Shown here in pieces: positions 46,306 to 54,987 of a stretch of 64,000 nt of DNA (position 1 is its first letter; every line of letters starts with the position of its first letter). The DNA is taken from the NCBI RefSeq assembly GCF_048213115.1, contig NZ_CP172404.1, positions 3,844,001 to 3,908,000 on the forward strand. The letters are read 5' to 3'. The translations under genes and the position numbers were made by a program. The notes below the pieces were generated by a model, which did no database searches, was not told the origin of the DNA, and saw only the letters and a list, made by a program, of their open reading frames with translations. The stretch is from Niveibacterium terrae (GTDB taxonomy: Bacteria; Pseudomonadota; Gammaproteobacteria; Burkholderiales; Rhodocyclaceae).

Positions 46306-46427
46306 AATCCTCATGTACGCGAGGATTTTGTGCTCGCTTCGGCTTTTTGGCAACCAATCCTCACAATCGTGCGGAAAAACGAACCAAGCAAAGGCATTTG
46401 CTCAAAATCCTCGCATTCGCAAGGTTT
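46306..46427. promoter_or_regulatory. Three HipB operator-like sites at 50-bp spacing
   Basis: AATCCTC followed by 8 bases and a right half-site occurs at 46306-46327 (GAGGATT, perfect), 46356-46377 (GCGGAAA) and 46406-46427 (AAGGTTT). E. coli HipB binds TATCC-N8-GGATA, the same architecture. The left half-sites are identical and start exactly 50 bases apart. The first lies 5 bases from the hipB start. Confidence 0.8.
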
Positions 46428-46479
46428 TTTATACCTGGATCGTGGCCCACCGTTGAGCGTTTCCCCCCGGGAGCTCAGA

Positions 46480-46739
46480 AACAGCCCCTGGCATCGACGG
46501 CACTCGCCACGACCATCATCTTCCGGGGCTTCGAATTCGGCTTCGACCACCTGTTCGCGACCTAGGAGATGCGCTATCTGGGCGGAATCCTGGGCCTCGC
46601 AATCGGCTATCTGAGCAAGGACTTCCTTGACAGGCACGATGTCTTCGGACTCATGCGCCTGATTTGCGTTCGGCCCGAGCACTCCGCGCCGAGGCACCCG
46701 TCCGTGAAGCCGCATCATTGCCTCCCTGCACAGACCTAA
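46480..46739 (+). pseudogene. GtrA-like gene remnant with internal stop (copy 2)
   Basis: The frame reads STALATTIIFRGFEFGFDHLFA, then an amber codon at 46563, then MRYLGGILGLAIGYLSKD and FLDRHDVF, which resembles the last helix and DKRYVF tail of GtrA. The tail runs into the right direct repeat. A short ORF from ATG 46569 to 46739 remains open, but it would encode only the last GtrA helix. Confidence 0.55.
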
Positions 46740-46765
46740 ATACCTTGCAAGGCAAAAGAACAGAC
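46639..46765 (+). repeat. Right direct repeat flanking hipBA
   Basis: This is the partner of 44578-44706, in the same orientation. Differences are a few substitutions, an indel after ATGTCTTC, and loss of the extra CAAGG units. The pair brackets the whole hipBA operon and its operators. Confidence 0.9.
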
Positions 46766-46889
46766 CTGCTCGCGCTCGACTGAGCAGCCAAAAACGGTAA
46801 CATTCATGTTTCTGCATATGGCAATGGCAAGGGTGATCCCACGCCTGAATTCCATAGCAAGCCCCATCAAAAATCAGAAAAGAAGCTTC

Positions 46890-48317
46890 ATGTCCATCTT
46901 GCCTGTCATCCTGTCCGGAGGATCCGGAACCCGCCTGTGGCCCGCCTCGCGCGAGCAGTACCCGAAACAGCTGCTGCCGCTGGCCGGCGCCGACACGATG
47001 CTGCAGGCGACCGCGACGCGGCTCGCGGGCGCCGCGCTCGAGATCGCCCCCGAGGTGCTGGTCGTCTCGAACGAGGAATACCGCTTCGTGATCGCCGAGC
47101 AGCTGCGGCAGATCGGTCAGAAGGGCCGCGTCGTGCTGGAGCCCGCCGGTCGCAACACGGCCCCGGCGCTGACGCTGGCGGCTCTAGCCGCGACGGCCAA
47201 GGGCGAGGATCCGGTGCTGCTGGTGATGCCGGCCGATCATGTGATCCGCGACATGAAGGCCTTCCAGGCCGCGATCGCGATCGGCGCGGAAGAGGCCCAG
47301 GCGGGCTCGTTCGTGACCTTCGGCATCGTGCCCGACCGGCCCGAAACCGGCTATGGCTACATCCGCACCGGAGCGAAGCGGGGGGGGGCGCTCGACCTCG
47401 CCGCCTTCGTCGAGAAGCCCGACGCGGCGCGGGCTGCGCAGTATATCGCCAGCGGCGAATACCTGTGGAACAGCGGCATCTTCGCGTTCCGCGCGAGCCG
47501 CTGGCTCGCCGCGATCGAACACTTCAAGCCGGCGATCGCCGCAGCCTGCCGCGCGGCGGCGGCGGGCGCCCAGGACGACGGGGACTTCATCCGCGTCGCC
47601 CAGGATCCGTTCCTGAAGAGCCCGTCCGACTCGATCGACTATGCGGTGATGGAGCATCTGGCCGCCTCGCCCGAGATCGGCTGCGGCGTCGTCGTGCCGC
47701 TCGCCGCGGGCTGGTCGGATGTCGGCGCCTGGGATGCGCTGTGGCAGGTGTCCGAGCAGGACGCAGAGGGCAATGCGACGCATGGCGACGTGCTGCTCGA
47801 AGACTGTACGGACAGCTTCATCCTCGCCGAATCGCGCCTCGTCGCCGGCATCGGGCTCAAGGACATCGTAGTCGTCGAGACGCCCGATGCAGTGATGGTC
47901 GCGCACAGGGATCACACCCAGGACGTCAAGAAGATCGTGACCCGGCTCAAGGCCGACGGGCGGGACGAAGCGACGAAGCACCGCAAGGTGTTCCGGCCCT
48001 GGGGCTGGTACGACTCGATCGACATGGGTGAGCGCTTCCAGGTCAAGCGCATCGTCGTCAATCCGGGGGCGAAGCTGAGCCTGCAGATGCACCACCACCG
48101 CGCCGAACACTGGATCGTCGTGAGTGGAAGCGCCGAGATCACCAATGGGGACAAGGTGATGCTGCTTTCCGAGAACCAATCGACCTATATCCCTCTGGGC
48201 ACGACGCACCGGCTCTTCAATCCGGGCAAGCTGCCGCTTGAGCTGATCGAGGTGCAGTCCGGTTCCTATCTGGGCGAAGACGATATCGTCCGCTTCGAGG
48301 ACACCTACGGGCGCTAA
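46890..48317 (+). CDS. manC: Mannose-1-phosphate guanylyltransferase / mannose-6-phosphate isomerase
   Basis: The protein is 475 residues. The nucleotidyltransferase motif is ILSGGSGTRLWPASRE and the sugar-binding FVEKPD is present. The C-terminal cupin holds the isomerase motif QMHHHRAEHW. It supplies GDP-mannose for surface polysaccharides, in keeping with the nearby O-antigen locus although it lies on the other strand. The start is at MSILPVILSGG; an upstream ATG at 46806 adds unrelated sequence. Confidence 0.95.
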   Translation: MSILPVILSGGSGTRLWPASREQYPKQLLPLAGADTMLQATATRLAGAALEIAPEVLVVSNEEYRFVIAEQLRQIGQKGRVVLEPAGRNTAPALTLAALAATAKGEDPVLLVMPADHVIRDMKAFQAAIAIGAEEAQAGSFVTFGIVPDRPETGYGYIRTGAKRGGALDLAAFVEKPDAARAAQYIASGEYLWNSGIFAFRASRWLAAIEHFKPAIAAACRAAAAGAQDDGDFIRVAQDPFLKSPSDSIDYAVMEHLAASPEIGCGVVVPLAAGWSDVGAWDALWQVSEQDAEGNATHGDVLLEDCTDSFILAESRLVAGIGLKDIVVVETPDAVMVAHRDHTQDVKKIVTRLKADGRDEATKHRKVFRPWGWYDSIDMGERFQVKRIVVNPGAKLSLQMHHHRAEHWIVVSGSAEITNGDKVMLLSENQSTYIPLGTTHRLFNPGKLPLELIEVQSGSYLGEDDIVRFEDTYGR

Positions 48318-48349
48318 GGGTGTAGTTTTCCCTTTATCAAATCATCAAT

Positions 48350-48682
48350 ACTCGTGAATTGCCACCCCTGATCGGTGTTGAAAATCTCCGGGGTACCGTA
48401 GCGAGCGGTTGCTTCAGAAATAGCCTCAATGCAAAAAACCGAGCCCAACGTGTTCGACACGCGCCTGCTCAGAATCCACCGCATAGCTCAGTCGAGTACG
48501 GCAAAAAGGTACACAAAGCCACGACGCATCGGGATATACGTGATATCCGCGGCCAAGACCTGATTGGGACGGGTGATTGTCATGCTGCACAGCAGGTAGG
48601 GAAAGACACCCGCTTTGCAGTCGCGCCGCGAGGTTTTGGCGTTTCGGTAAACTGCATCGATACCGAAGCGACGCATGAGAGA
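48350..48682 (-). pseudogene. IS3-family transposase orfB fragment, inverted
   Basis: The reading frame matches the middle of the adjacent intact orfB (ADITYIPMRRGFVYLF, then SNTLG and ARYGTPEIFNTDQG) on the opposite strand, including two of the DDE Asp residues. A TGA replaces the Trp codon after LFAVLD. Similarity stops at 48350 and at 48682, next to the intact element's left end. It is a non-functional remnant of a related element. Confidence 0.85.
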
Positions 48683-48767
48683 GTTGGTCCCGGAAAACTG
48701 GACAGCCGGTTAAGTGGTCGCTTGCCCCATGATGGCGCCAGAATGGGCGCACGAGAGGAGCAAGAAG

Positions 48768-49076
48768 ATGACCCGCAGACAGAGAAGGAATCATTCGCCT
48801 GAGTTCAAGGCCCGCGTCGCGTTAGCCGCGCTGCGCGAGGAGAAGACGTTGGCCGAACTGGCCCAGCAGTTCGATGTTCACCCGAACCAGATTACGGACT
48901 GGAAGAAGCAACTGCTCGAACGCGCCAGCGATGTCTTCGGCAGTGCTGGCGGTACGCCAGCCGCCCCCCAGGAAGATCTGACCGCGCTGCACGCGAAGAT
49001 CGGGCGACTGACGCTGGAGAACGATTTTTTAGAAGGGGCGCTCACCAAAGCGGGCTTGCTGAGCGCAAAGCGATGA
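48768..49076 (+). CDS. IS3-family transposase OrfA
   Basis: The protein is 102 residues. The helix-turn-helix (FKARVALAALREEKTLAELA, split at ALAAL) and leucine-zipper tail (IGRLTLENDFLEGALTKAGL) are those of OrfA, which binds the IS ends. GAGGAG lies 7 bases before the ATG. It overlaps orfB by 4 bases (ATGA). Confidence 0.93.
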   Translation: MTRRQRRNHSPEFKARVALAALREEKTLAELAQQFDVHPNQITDWKKQLLERASDVFGSAGGTPAAPQEDLTALHAKIGRLTLENDFLEGALTKAGLLSAKR

Positions 49077-49918
49077 TCGACCGCGACCACAAGCTGTCCG
49101 TGACGACGCAGTGCCAGATTCTCCGTCTGGTGCGTTCGACCGCGTACTACCAGAGCGGCCCCGTTAGCTCTGAGGACTTGGCCCTGATGCGGCGCATCGA
49201 TGAGCTGCACCTGGAGCATCCCTTCGCGGGCAGCCGCATGCTGCGGGATCTGCTCGTTCAGGAAGGCACTCGTGTGGGGCGCCGGCATGTGCGCACGCTC
49301 ATGCGTCGCATGGGCATTGAAGCGATTTACCGCAGACCCAACACCTCGCGGCGCGACGGCAAAGCGGGCGTTTTCCCTTATCTGCTGCGCGGCATGAAGA
49401 TCACCCGTCCCAATCAGGTCTTGGCCGCGGATATCACGTATATCCCGATGCGTCGTGGTTTTGTGTACCTGTTCGCCATTCTCGACTGGGCCACGCGGCG
49501 GGTTCTGAGCTGGCGCGTGTCGAACACGCTGGGCACGGACTTCTGCATCGAGGCAATCTCGGAGGCGATCGCTCGCTACGGTACGCCGGAGATTTTCAAC
49601 ACCGATCAGGGCTGCCAATTCACGAGTCGCCCGTTCATCGAGCATCTCAAGCAGCACGGCATTCGGCAAAGCATGGACGGGCGCGGATGCTGGCGTGACA
49701 ACGTCTTCGTGGAGCGCCTCTGGCGTTCGATCAAGTACGAGGAAGTCTATCTGCACGCCTACGAGTCGGTCAGCCAGGCGCGCGCGGGGATCGCACGCTA
49801 TCTCGCGTTCTACAATGCCGCACGCCCGCACAGCAGCCTGGGGCAGAAGACGCCCGATCAGTGCTACTTCGCATCAAACCCTGAGGAGACTTCGACCCAG
49901 GCCAGGATCGCCGCGTAG
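49073..49918 (+). CDS. IS3-family transposase OrfB (DDE integrase core)
   Basis: The protein is 281 residues. The catalytic triad is Asp in AADITYIPM, Asp in FNTDQGCQF and Glu in VFVERLWRSIKYEEV, with the HTH_21 region HPFAGSRMLRDLL before it. The ATGA junction with orfA allows separate translation by coupling; an OrfAB fusion by frameshifting is not obvious. Confidence 0.94.
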   Translation: MIDRDHKLSVTTQCQILRLVRSTAYYQSGPVSSEDLALMRRIDELHLEHPFAGSRMLRDLLVQEGTRVGRRHVRTLMRRMGIEAIYRRPNTSRRDGKAGVFPYLLRGMKITRPNQVLAADITYIPMRRGFVYLFAILDWATRRVLSWRVSNTLGTDFCIEAISEAIARYGTPEIFNTDQGCQFTSRPFIEHLKQHGIRQSMDGRGCWRDNVFVERLWRSIKYEEVYLHAYESVSQARAGIARYLAFYNAARPHSSLGQKTPDQCYFASNPEETSTQARIAA

Positions 49919-50090
49919 AATTTCAACACCACGCAGGCGTCCACTTAGCGGCACGAATTTTCTGTCCGAACAACCGGGACCACCTCTGAGCATGCGCACA
50001 TGCCGGCGCCATCTGGGGGCAAGCGCTCACTTAAGCTGCTGTCCAGTTTCCCGACGCCACCTCTCAGATGCAGATAGAGCGATCTATTGT

Positions 50091-52355
50091 TCAGTAAGTA
50101 TTAGGGTCGTTTGACGTGCCGATAATTATGAAATCAAAGCGCCCACGCGGAATTCTACTGAACGAATCAACAGAAACGCCCCATGTATTCCATTTCAACT
50201 TCCGAGCGACTTTGATACTTGAAATCGACGAGTAACCATTAAAATCAAAGCTAAGATCCGAGAACGCGCCAGACTCTACTGCCCTCGAGATAATCTGCTC
50301 AAGTTCATGGCACCTAGAATTGTCATGGCTGCAAGAAATTGCCAAGTCAGTAGGCACATAATAGGATGTCTTTGCGCCATATGATCTTATCTTTGTTGCG
50401 CAATCTGCAATTTCAGCAACGCTTTCAATCGTCTCCGCAGGGAACTCAACCAATAGCTTGCCAACTCTACTTCTGTTAACCTTCAAATATTCAGAAAGAG
50501 TTGCGCACTGTTCTTTGTGGTTAATGTTCTTGCTATCCAGCCAAATGCTCCTTCTCCCGCTCTCGGCAATAGAAAAAATGTGCTCCAAAGACAATCCCGT
50601 AGGTGCTGCAGGTGGGTGATAAATATCAAGGCTCCCCGCGCCGCTAACAACCATATCGACTTCCAGACACAAATTGGCATTTGCTGCACGTAGCGCCTTT
50701 GCATACGAGTCGGCCCTATGATAGCAAATCGTATTATCCTCGCCAACACTATGTCTAATTGCATAAATGAAGGTCGGCTCGGCAGTTCCTAGAGTAGATC
50801 CGGTACCACCGAGATCGGCGTTCCCTCTATAGTCGAGCCGTATAGAGCTTATCCCTTTTGCTGTTTTCCTCTTCAAAATAACTGGATTAGGATCTGGTCT
50901 AACACTTCCAATCGATGGGGGAGTAATAGCCGTACTGGATTCAACCTGAAGAATGTCTAATATTGTTGGCGTAAGCTGTTTCAGCGTCCGTATAAACGGC
51001 TTATTAGCCGAATTCGAAAAATCATGCACAGTTCGTCCATACCTGGAAGCATACGCATCATTAAAGTAAACAACAAATGGAACAGTTGACATTTCATCGA
51101 TGAACAGCGATGACTCATGCCCCCTCTTTGTATATGGAGATTCACCGTGATCCGAAAAGTAAATAAATGCAGCCGGCGTTTTTTTGGACTTAACACTCTC
51201 CATTGCACGACTAACGTTTTCGTCTATATATGTTATCGCTCGATCATAGCTTTCGACATCGCTACGCAATGACCCCTGCAACTTTTCCGAATACTTTTCA
51301 CCAAAAATCCCATGAAACCCAATCGAAGGAAGCCTTATTGGGGAGGACAGTTCAATCTGAATATTATCTAAATAGTCTCCATGCCCCGCACGAGAATGAA
51401 AGAATACAATCCCCTTTGAAGCTAGGGCTCTAGCAAGCACCTCATGATCTTTTATTGTCTCTTGAGCAAAATTTCCCATTAGGCGATTTTTGTCATCGTT
51501 CTGACGATCCATTCCATCAAATACATACTTCGAAAATGAAGCAAACGAACCATGGATCGATTGTGCCGAATAAATCTCAGCACGCAACCCCGCCGATCTC
51601 AACAGATTTCCAATCCCGATTCGTCTACTAGGATTTTGTGAATCAGGGATTATAGAAAAGGCGTCAAGAAGTGATTCAGACGTATGTGTGTGAGTTGAAT
51701 GAACATCGGTAAACTTAAAAAAATTCTTTTCCGTCCGGTATAGCGCATCTAACCTTGGCGTAGTTCCAAGCGGATATCCGTAAAGATGCATATTCATCGT
51801 GCTAGTGCTCTCGCCTATATAGACAAACAAGTCCACTTTTTCCTTGGCTGTTTTCAATGGCGATTGTCTTTGAAACATCGCACTGATCTCTTTGACCTGT
51901 TTTCGAGCACCAACAAAGCCTTCTGCTGTCGTCATTCCAACATAAGAAAAAGCAGCAACAAGAATGCACGCACAGGCATAAATAGCTTTTTTATACTTAA
52001 GAACAATGACAAGAGATGAGCAAGTCAATGCAAGCGTACACGTCAGCGTCACCGCGATGATCTTTGGATTGAGCCCAATCAGCCCCATGATCGAAATGAA
52101 TGATGAGGCCCAGAATTTGGCTTCTCTTATATCGAAGCTAAATGACTCAATATACGAGTCTCCTCCTAGCCCACAAACCCAATCAACAATCCCTCTAAGA
52201 AACAGAAGAGAAAATACGGCCAATACCACAAAAAATACAGATAATGCAGTTCTATTTTTGAACGTGACGACTGCTATTGTGAACAACATCGAAGCAGCGA
52301 CTATTGCATCAATGTTTACTAGGACTGTCTCAAACAATTTGTAAATTAGGGGCAT
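50091..52355 (-). CDS. Membrane phosphoethanolamine-transferase-like protein fused to a phosphodiesterase-like C-terminal domain
   Basis: The protein is 754 residues. Four or five transmembrane helices (1-150) precede a sulfatase-fold catalytic domain (about 175-480). Motifs are YIGESTSTMNMHLYGYP (nucleophile region), IYFSDHGESPYTKRGHESS (metal site) and a VPFVVYF strand, as in EptA/CptA. The last ~240 residues resemble a GDPD or FAM151-type TIM barrel: HRADSYAKAL, NLCLEVDMVV, LDIYHPPAAP and SIWLDSKN. It may modify lipid A or O-antigen with a phospho-group. The fusion is unusual. The gene is AT-rich like the O-antigen cluster. Confidence 0.78.
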   Translation of the reverse strand: MPLIYKLFETVLVNIDAIVAASMLFTIAVVTFKNRTALSVFFVVLAVFSLLFLRGIVDWVCGLGGDSYIESFSFDIREAKFWASSFISIMGLIGLNPKIIAVTLTCTLALTCSSLVIVLKYKKAIYACACILVAAFSYVGMTTAEGFVGARKQVKEISAMFQRQSPLKTAKEKVDLFVYIGESTSTMNMHLYGYPLGTTPRLDALYRTEKNFFKFTDVHSTHTHTSESLLDAFSIIPDSQNPSRRIGIGNLLRSAGLRAEIYSAQSIHGSFASFSKYVFDGMDRQNDDKNRLMGNFAQETIKDHEVLARALASKGIVFFHSRAGHGDYLDNIQIELSSPIRLPSIGFHGIFGEKYSEKLQGSLRSDVESYDRAITYIDENVSRAMESVKSKKTPAAFIYFSDHGESPYTKRGHESSLFIDEMSTVPFVVYFNDAYASRYGRTVHDFSNSANKPFIRTLKQLTPTILDILQVESSTAITPPSIGSVRPDPNPVILKRKTAKGISSIRLDYRGNADLGGTGSTLGTAEPTFIYAIRHSVGEDNTICYHRADSYAKALRAANANLCLEVDMVVSGAGSLDIYHPPAAPTGLSLEHIFSIAESGRRSIWLDSKNINHKEQCATLSEYLKVNRSRVGKLLVEFPAETIESVAEIADCATKIRSYGAKTSYYVPTDLAISCSHDNSRCHELEQIISRAVESGAFSDLSFDFNGYSSISSIKVARKLKWNTWGVSVDSFSRIPRGRFDFIIIGTSNDPNTY

Positions 52356-52621
52356 CTAGTTTTCGTTTATGTCTATACATAATCAAAAAGATGATCAAAT
52401 CTTCAACTTTTCCTAACACAATAAATAGCTACCCGCTCAAACTTTTCGTGCCAAAACCATCTGAAATAATTTCATAGACTGCATCGCACAAAGGAGCACC
52501 AATTAAGTCACTTACTCGATAACTTAGCTCTAACTGAGTCAGAAAGCCTATCCTACAGACCAAACAATTTGTTCATATATTCTTAAGACAGCCTCAAATT
52601 CTTTTCTTTGGTCTAACAGAC

Positions 52622-53779
52622 TTAACTTTGAGAGACCTGATATTGCTCTATATGTGAACTTTCGGACTTCAACATTTCAAATAACTTTTCTTTGACTGAT
52701 ACAGTGCTTAGTAAACTCATTATATTGTCGTCGCATCTTTCGTAACCAAGGCTTATCGGCGCCTGCTGAATACTCTCAAAAACATTCAAAGCAACAACCC
52801 TATTAGACACTCCACCCCAACGATCAGAATGCGTAGGGCCATGCAAAGACAATACCTTCACACCGAGAGCTGCTGCGATATGCATAACTCCCGTATCGAC
52901 AGATACGACGCATTGAGCCCTAGACAAAACATCAAGCGTTTCAGACAAACTAATTCCTGCGGCGTTAAATACATGCGAACCAATATCATTTCCAATTTCT
53001 GCGACTAACTGATAGGTTCTGAACTTATCTGCGGGACCGCCTGTCAGGACCACATCAATTCCAAACTCAGAATATGTGGACCGGATTAGATCAATCCAGT
53101 TTTCTAGAGGCCAAGACTTTTGCTTACTTCTTGACCCACCAGACCAGAGATGGAAAACGACATAGCGAGAGGGAAACCCAATTGATTCTCCACCGCCTCC
53201 CCAGGTAAGCACAGGCGGCAACAATTCATCAATTCCAACGATCTTGCACAATGCCGCATAGTTATCAATTTCATGGAGTAAATCGCTATGTCTTGCGCAT
53301 TTGTCATAAGCGTAATGACGGAATTGACAGCGGGACCAAAACCCTAATCTAATATCCGCCGTTATAAAGAAACTATAGATCGCATCCAGGCGCGCCCAGG
53401 AAGCGAAGTCCACAACAATGTCATATCTCAGCTTCCGCAATTTTAGAATTGATGAAAGTGGATTTGTCGCAGAAATCCTTATCAGATTGTCGAATGCCCC
53501 AGACAATCTAGCAAATTCATAATTTGATGCACCACAGACCAAATCAACTCTAATATTTGGATACTTTTTTCTAAGAGCCTCAACCGCAGACAAAACTAGA
53601 ACAGTGTCTCCAATTGCCGACGTTTTCATCAAACAAACGCGGTCAACGGCATACTTCCTGTTTCCCCTGACGCGAAAAATTGAGCACATCCTTAAAAGCA
53701 ACACAACACAAGGGCCAAGGAACTGATCGACAATCCGCATCCAAGGTCTGCTTCTGCCAACTTTTTTGGATTTAGTCAT
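52622..53779 (-). CDS. Glycosyltransferase family 9 (heptosyltransferase-like)
   Basis: The protein is about 385 residues. CLMKTSAIGDTVLVLSAVEALRKKYP, seen as SAIGDTVLVLSAVEAL, is the GT9 N-terminal motif; YVVFHLWSGGSRSKQKSWP and VSVDTGVMHIAAALGVKVLSLHGPT, seen as DTGVMHIAAALG, mark the sugar-nucleotide-binding half. The heptose donor is not assured. ATG 53779 is preferred over a TTG just upstream. It is the last glycosyltransferase of the locus, separated from the next by 191 bases. Confidence 0.85.
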   Translation of the reverse strand: MTKSKKVGRSRPWMRIVDQFLGPCVVLLLRMCSIFRVRGNRKYAVDRVCLMKTSAIGDTVLVLSAVEALRKKYPNIRVDLVCGASNYEFARLSGAFDNLIRISATNPLSSILKLRKLRYDIVVDFASWARLDAIYSFFITADIRLGFWSRCQFRHYAYDKCARHSDLLHEIDNYAALCKIVGIDELLPPVLTWGGGGESIGFPSRYVVFHLWSGGSRSKQKSWPLENWIDLIRSTYSEFGIDVVLTGGPADKFRTYQLVAEIGNDIGSHVFNAAGISLSETLDVLSRAQCVVSVDTGVMHIAAALGVKVLSLHGPTHSDRWGGVSNRVVALNVFESIQQAPISLGYERCDDNIMSLLSTVSVKEKLFEMLKSESSHIEQYQVSQS

Positions 53780-53970
53780 GAAATGCAAGGAAGACCGCCC
53801 TAATTATTGTTTTCAATTTTGTGCCACACAAAGCAACGGAATATACGGCAACAAACCTAGGAGAATGACAAACCTAATAGACAATAACTAAAATTATTAT
53901 CCAGCACGAACATAAGCATGTTGTGTCGCGAATTAGAGTCAGAGAATATTTACTGGATACTAAAAAGCCT

Positions 53971-54987
53971 CTAAGACTTACCATTCAATGCATAGGCATC
54001 ATTAAGAGCGCATACAATTTTCTCTCTGACCAGATCCCAGGAAAAGTATTTGGCGCGCTTGATTCCACATTCAATCAGGTTAGCTCTGAATACTGCGTCT
54101 ATAGCAACTCGGGTCATCCCCATTTGCATTTCGCCGATGGAATCAGGGTTCACAAGCATTGCTGCTTCTCCTGCAATTTCAGGTATAGACGTTCGATTCG
54201 AAGCGACAACAGGGGTACCACAAGCCATTGCCTCCAATACAGGCAGACCAAAACCTTCAAAATATGAAGGAAATACGAGACAAATAGCTCCCCGGTACAA
54301 TGATGCCAATTCTCCATCACTGAACTTTCCTAAAAAGTGCACGCGATCAGCTATACCTAAAGAAGATATCTCTTTCTCTAAGTCGGCGCTAACTTTACCG
54401 GTGAATATCAAATCAGCATCTGGCCCCACTTGATCATTAAGGTATGCCCTAAATGCCCTTAACAGCCCAATTTCATTCTTGTGCTTTTGTCTATTACTTA
54501 CACACAAGAAGTAGGGCCTTATATGCGAATACTTAACTCCATCTGGCTCAAAATCATCAGCCACACCATTTCCAACAACATGAATCTTATTAGGAGAGAC
54601 TTCTGCCCACTCGACCAATAAGTTCTTTGTGTACTCAGAAACAGTAAGAACGGCCCGGCACCTGCGACAAGCTCTGCGTATTACTAACCGGTAGTAAATT
54701 CTCTTCAGTAGTGATGCATAGCCAGGGTAGCTGATGTGATTCAAGTCATGAACAACAAAGCAAAACCTGGAATGAAAGAAAAGTGGCGCATTGTAGCCTG
54801 GGGAGAAAAGAAACGATTTACCATGAAGCGCGCACCAAAGGGTAAGCAATAATGGATCAAATGGAGAACTTGAATGGCCTGGCAATTTTGCCTTTACAAA
54901 TCCGCTTACAGAAATAGCTTCTTTTGCGAATCGCCCAATCCCATGCGTACCGATCCACCTATCATCAAAGAAAGGCCTATTCAACAT
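53971..54987 (-). CDS. Glycosyltransferase family 4
   Basis: The protein is 338 residues with a GT-B fold. The C-terminal half holds PYFLCVSNRQKHKNE, the E-x7-E motif region PSYFEGFGLPVLEAMACGTPVVAS, seen as FEGFGLPVLEAMACG, and SIPEIAGEAAMLV. It transfers a sugar to the growing O-unit; donor unknown. The start at 54987 overlaps the upstream GT9 stop by 7 bases. Confidence 0.88.
   Translation of the reverse strand: MLNRPFFDDRWIGTHGIGRFAKEAISVSGFVKAKLPGHSSSPFDPLLLTLWCALHGKSFLFSPGYNAPLFFHSRFCFVVHDLNHISYPGYASLLKRIYYRLVIRRACRRCRAVLTVSEYTKNLLVEWAEVSPNKIHVVGNGVADDFEPDGVKYSHIRPYFLCVSNRQKHKNEIGLLRAFRAYLNDQVGPDADLIFTGKVSADLEKEISSLGIADRVHFLGKFSDGELASLYRGAICLVFPSYFEGFGLPVLEAMACGTPVVASNRTSIPEIAGEAAMLVNPDSIGEMQMGMTRVAIDAVFRANLIECGIKRAKYFSWDLVREKIVCALNDAYALNGKS

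Larger units (their letters stand above)
48685..50059 (+). mobile_element. Intact IS3-family insertion sequence
   Basis: The element is 1375 bases with two overlapping ORFs. The ends are long imperfect inverted repeats. Reading inward, both contain GGAAAACTGGACAGC or GGGAAACTGGACAGC, then TTAAGTG, CGCTTGCCCC and GATGGCGCC, over ~65 bases. The outer bases are TGG and CCA. I see no convincing target duplication next to it (left GAGT, right CCTC). Confidence 0.88.

Noticed and set aside
48878..49831. A 317-codon minus-strand frame in the insertion sequence
   Set aside because: It is the reverse strand of orfA/orfB; the plus-strand frames carry the DDE residues and helix-turn-helix.
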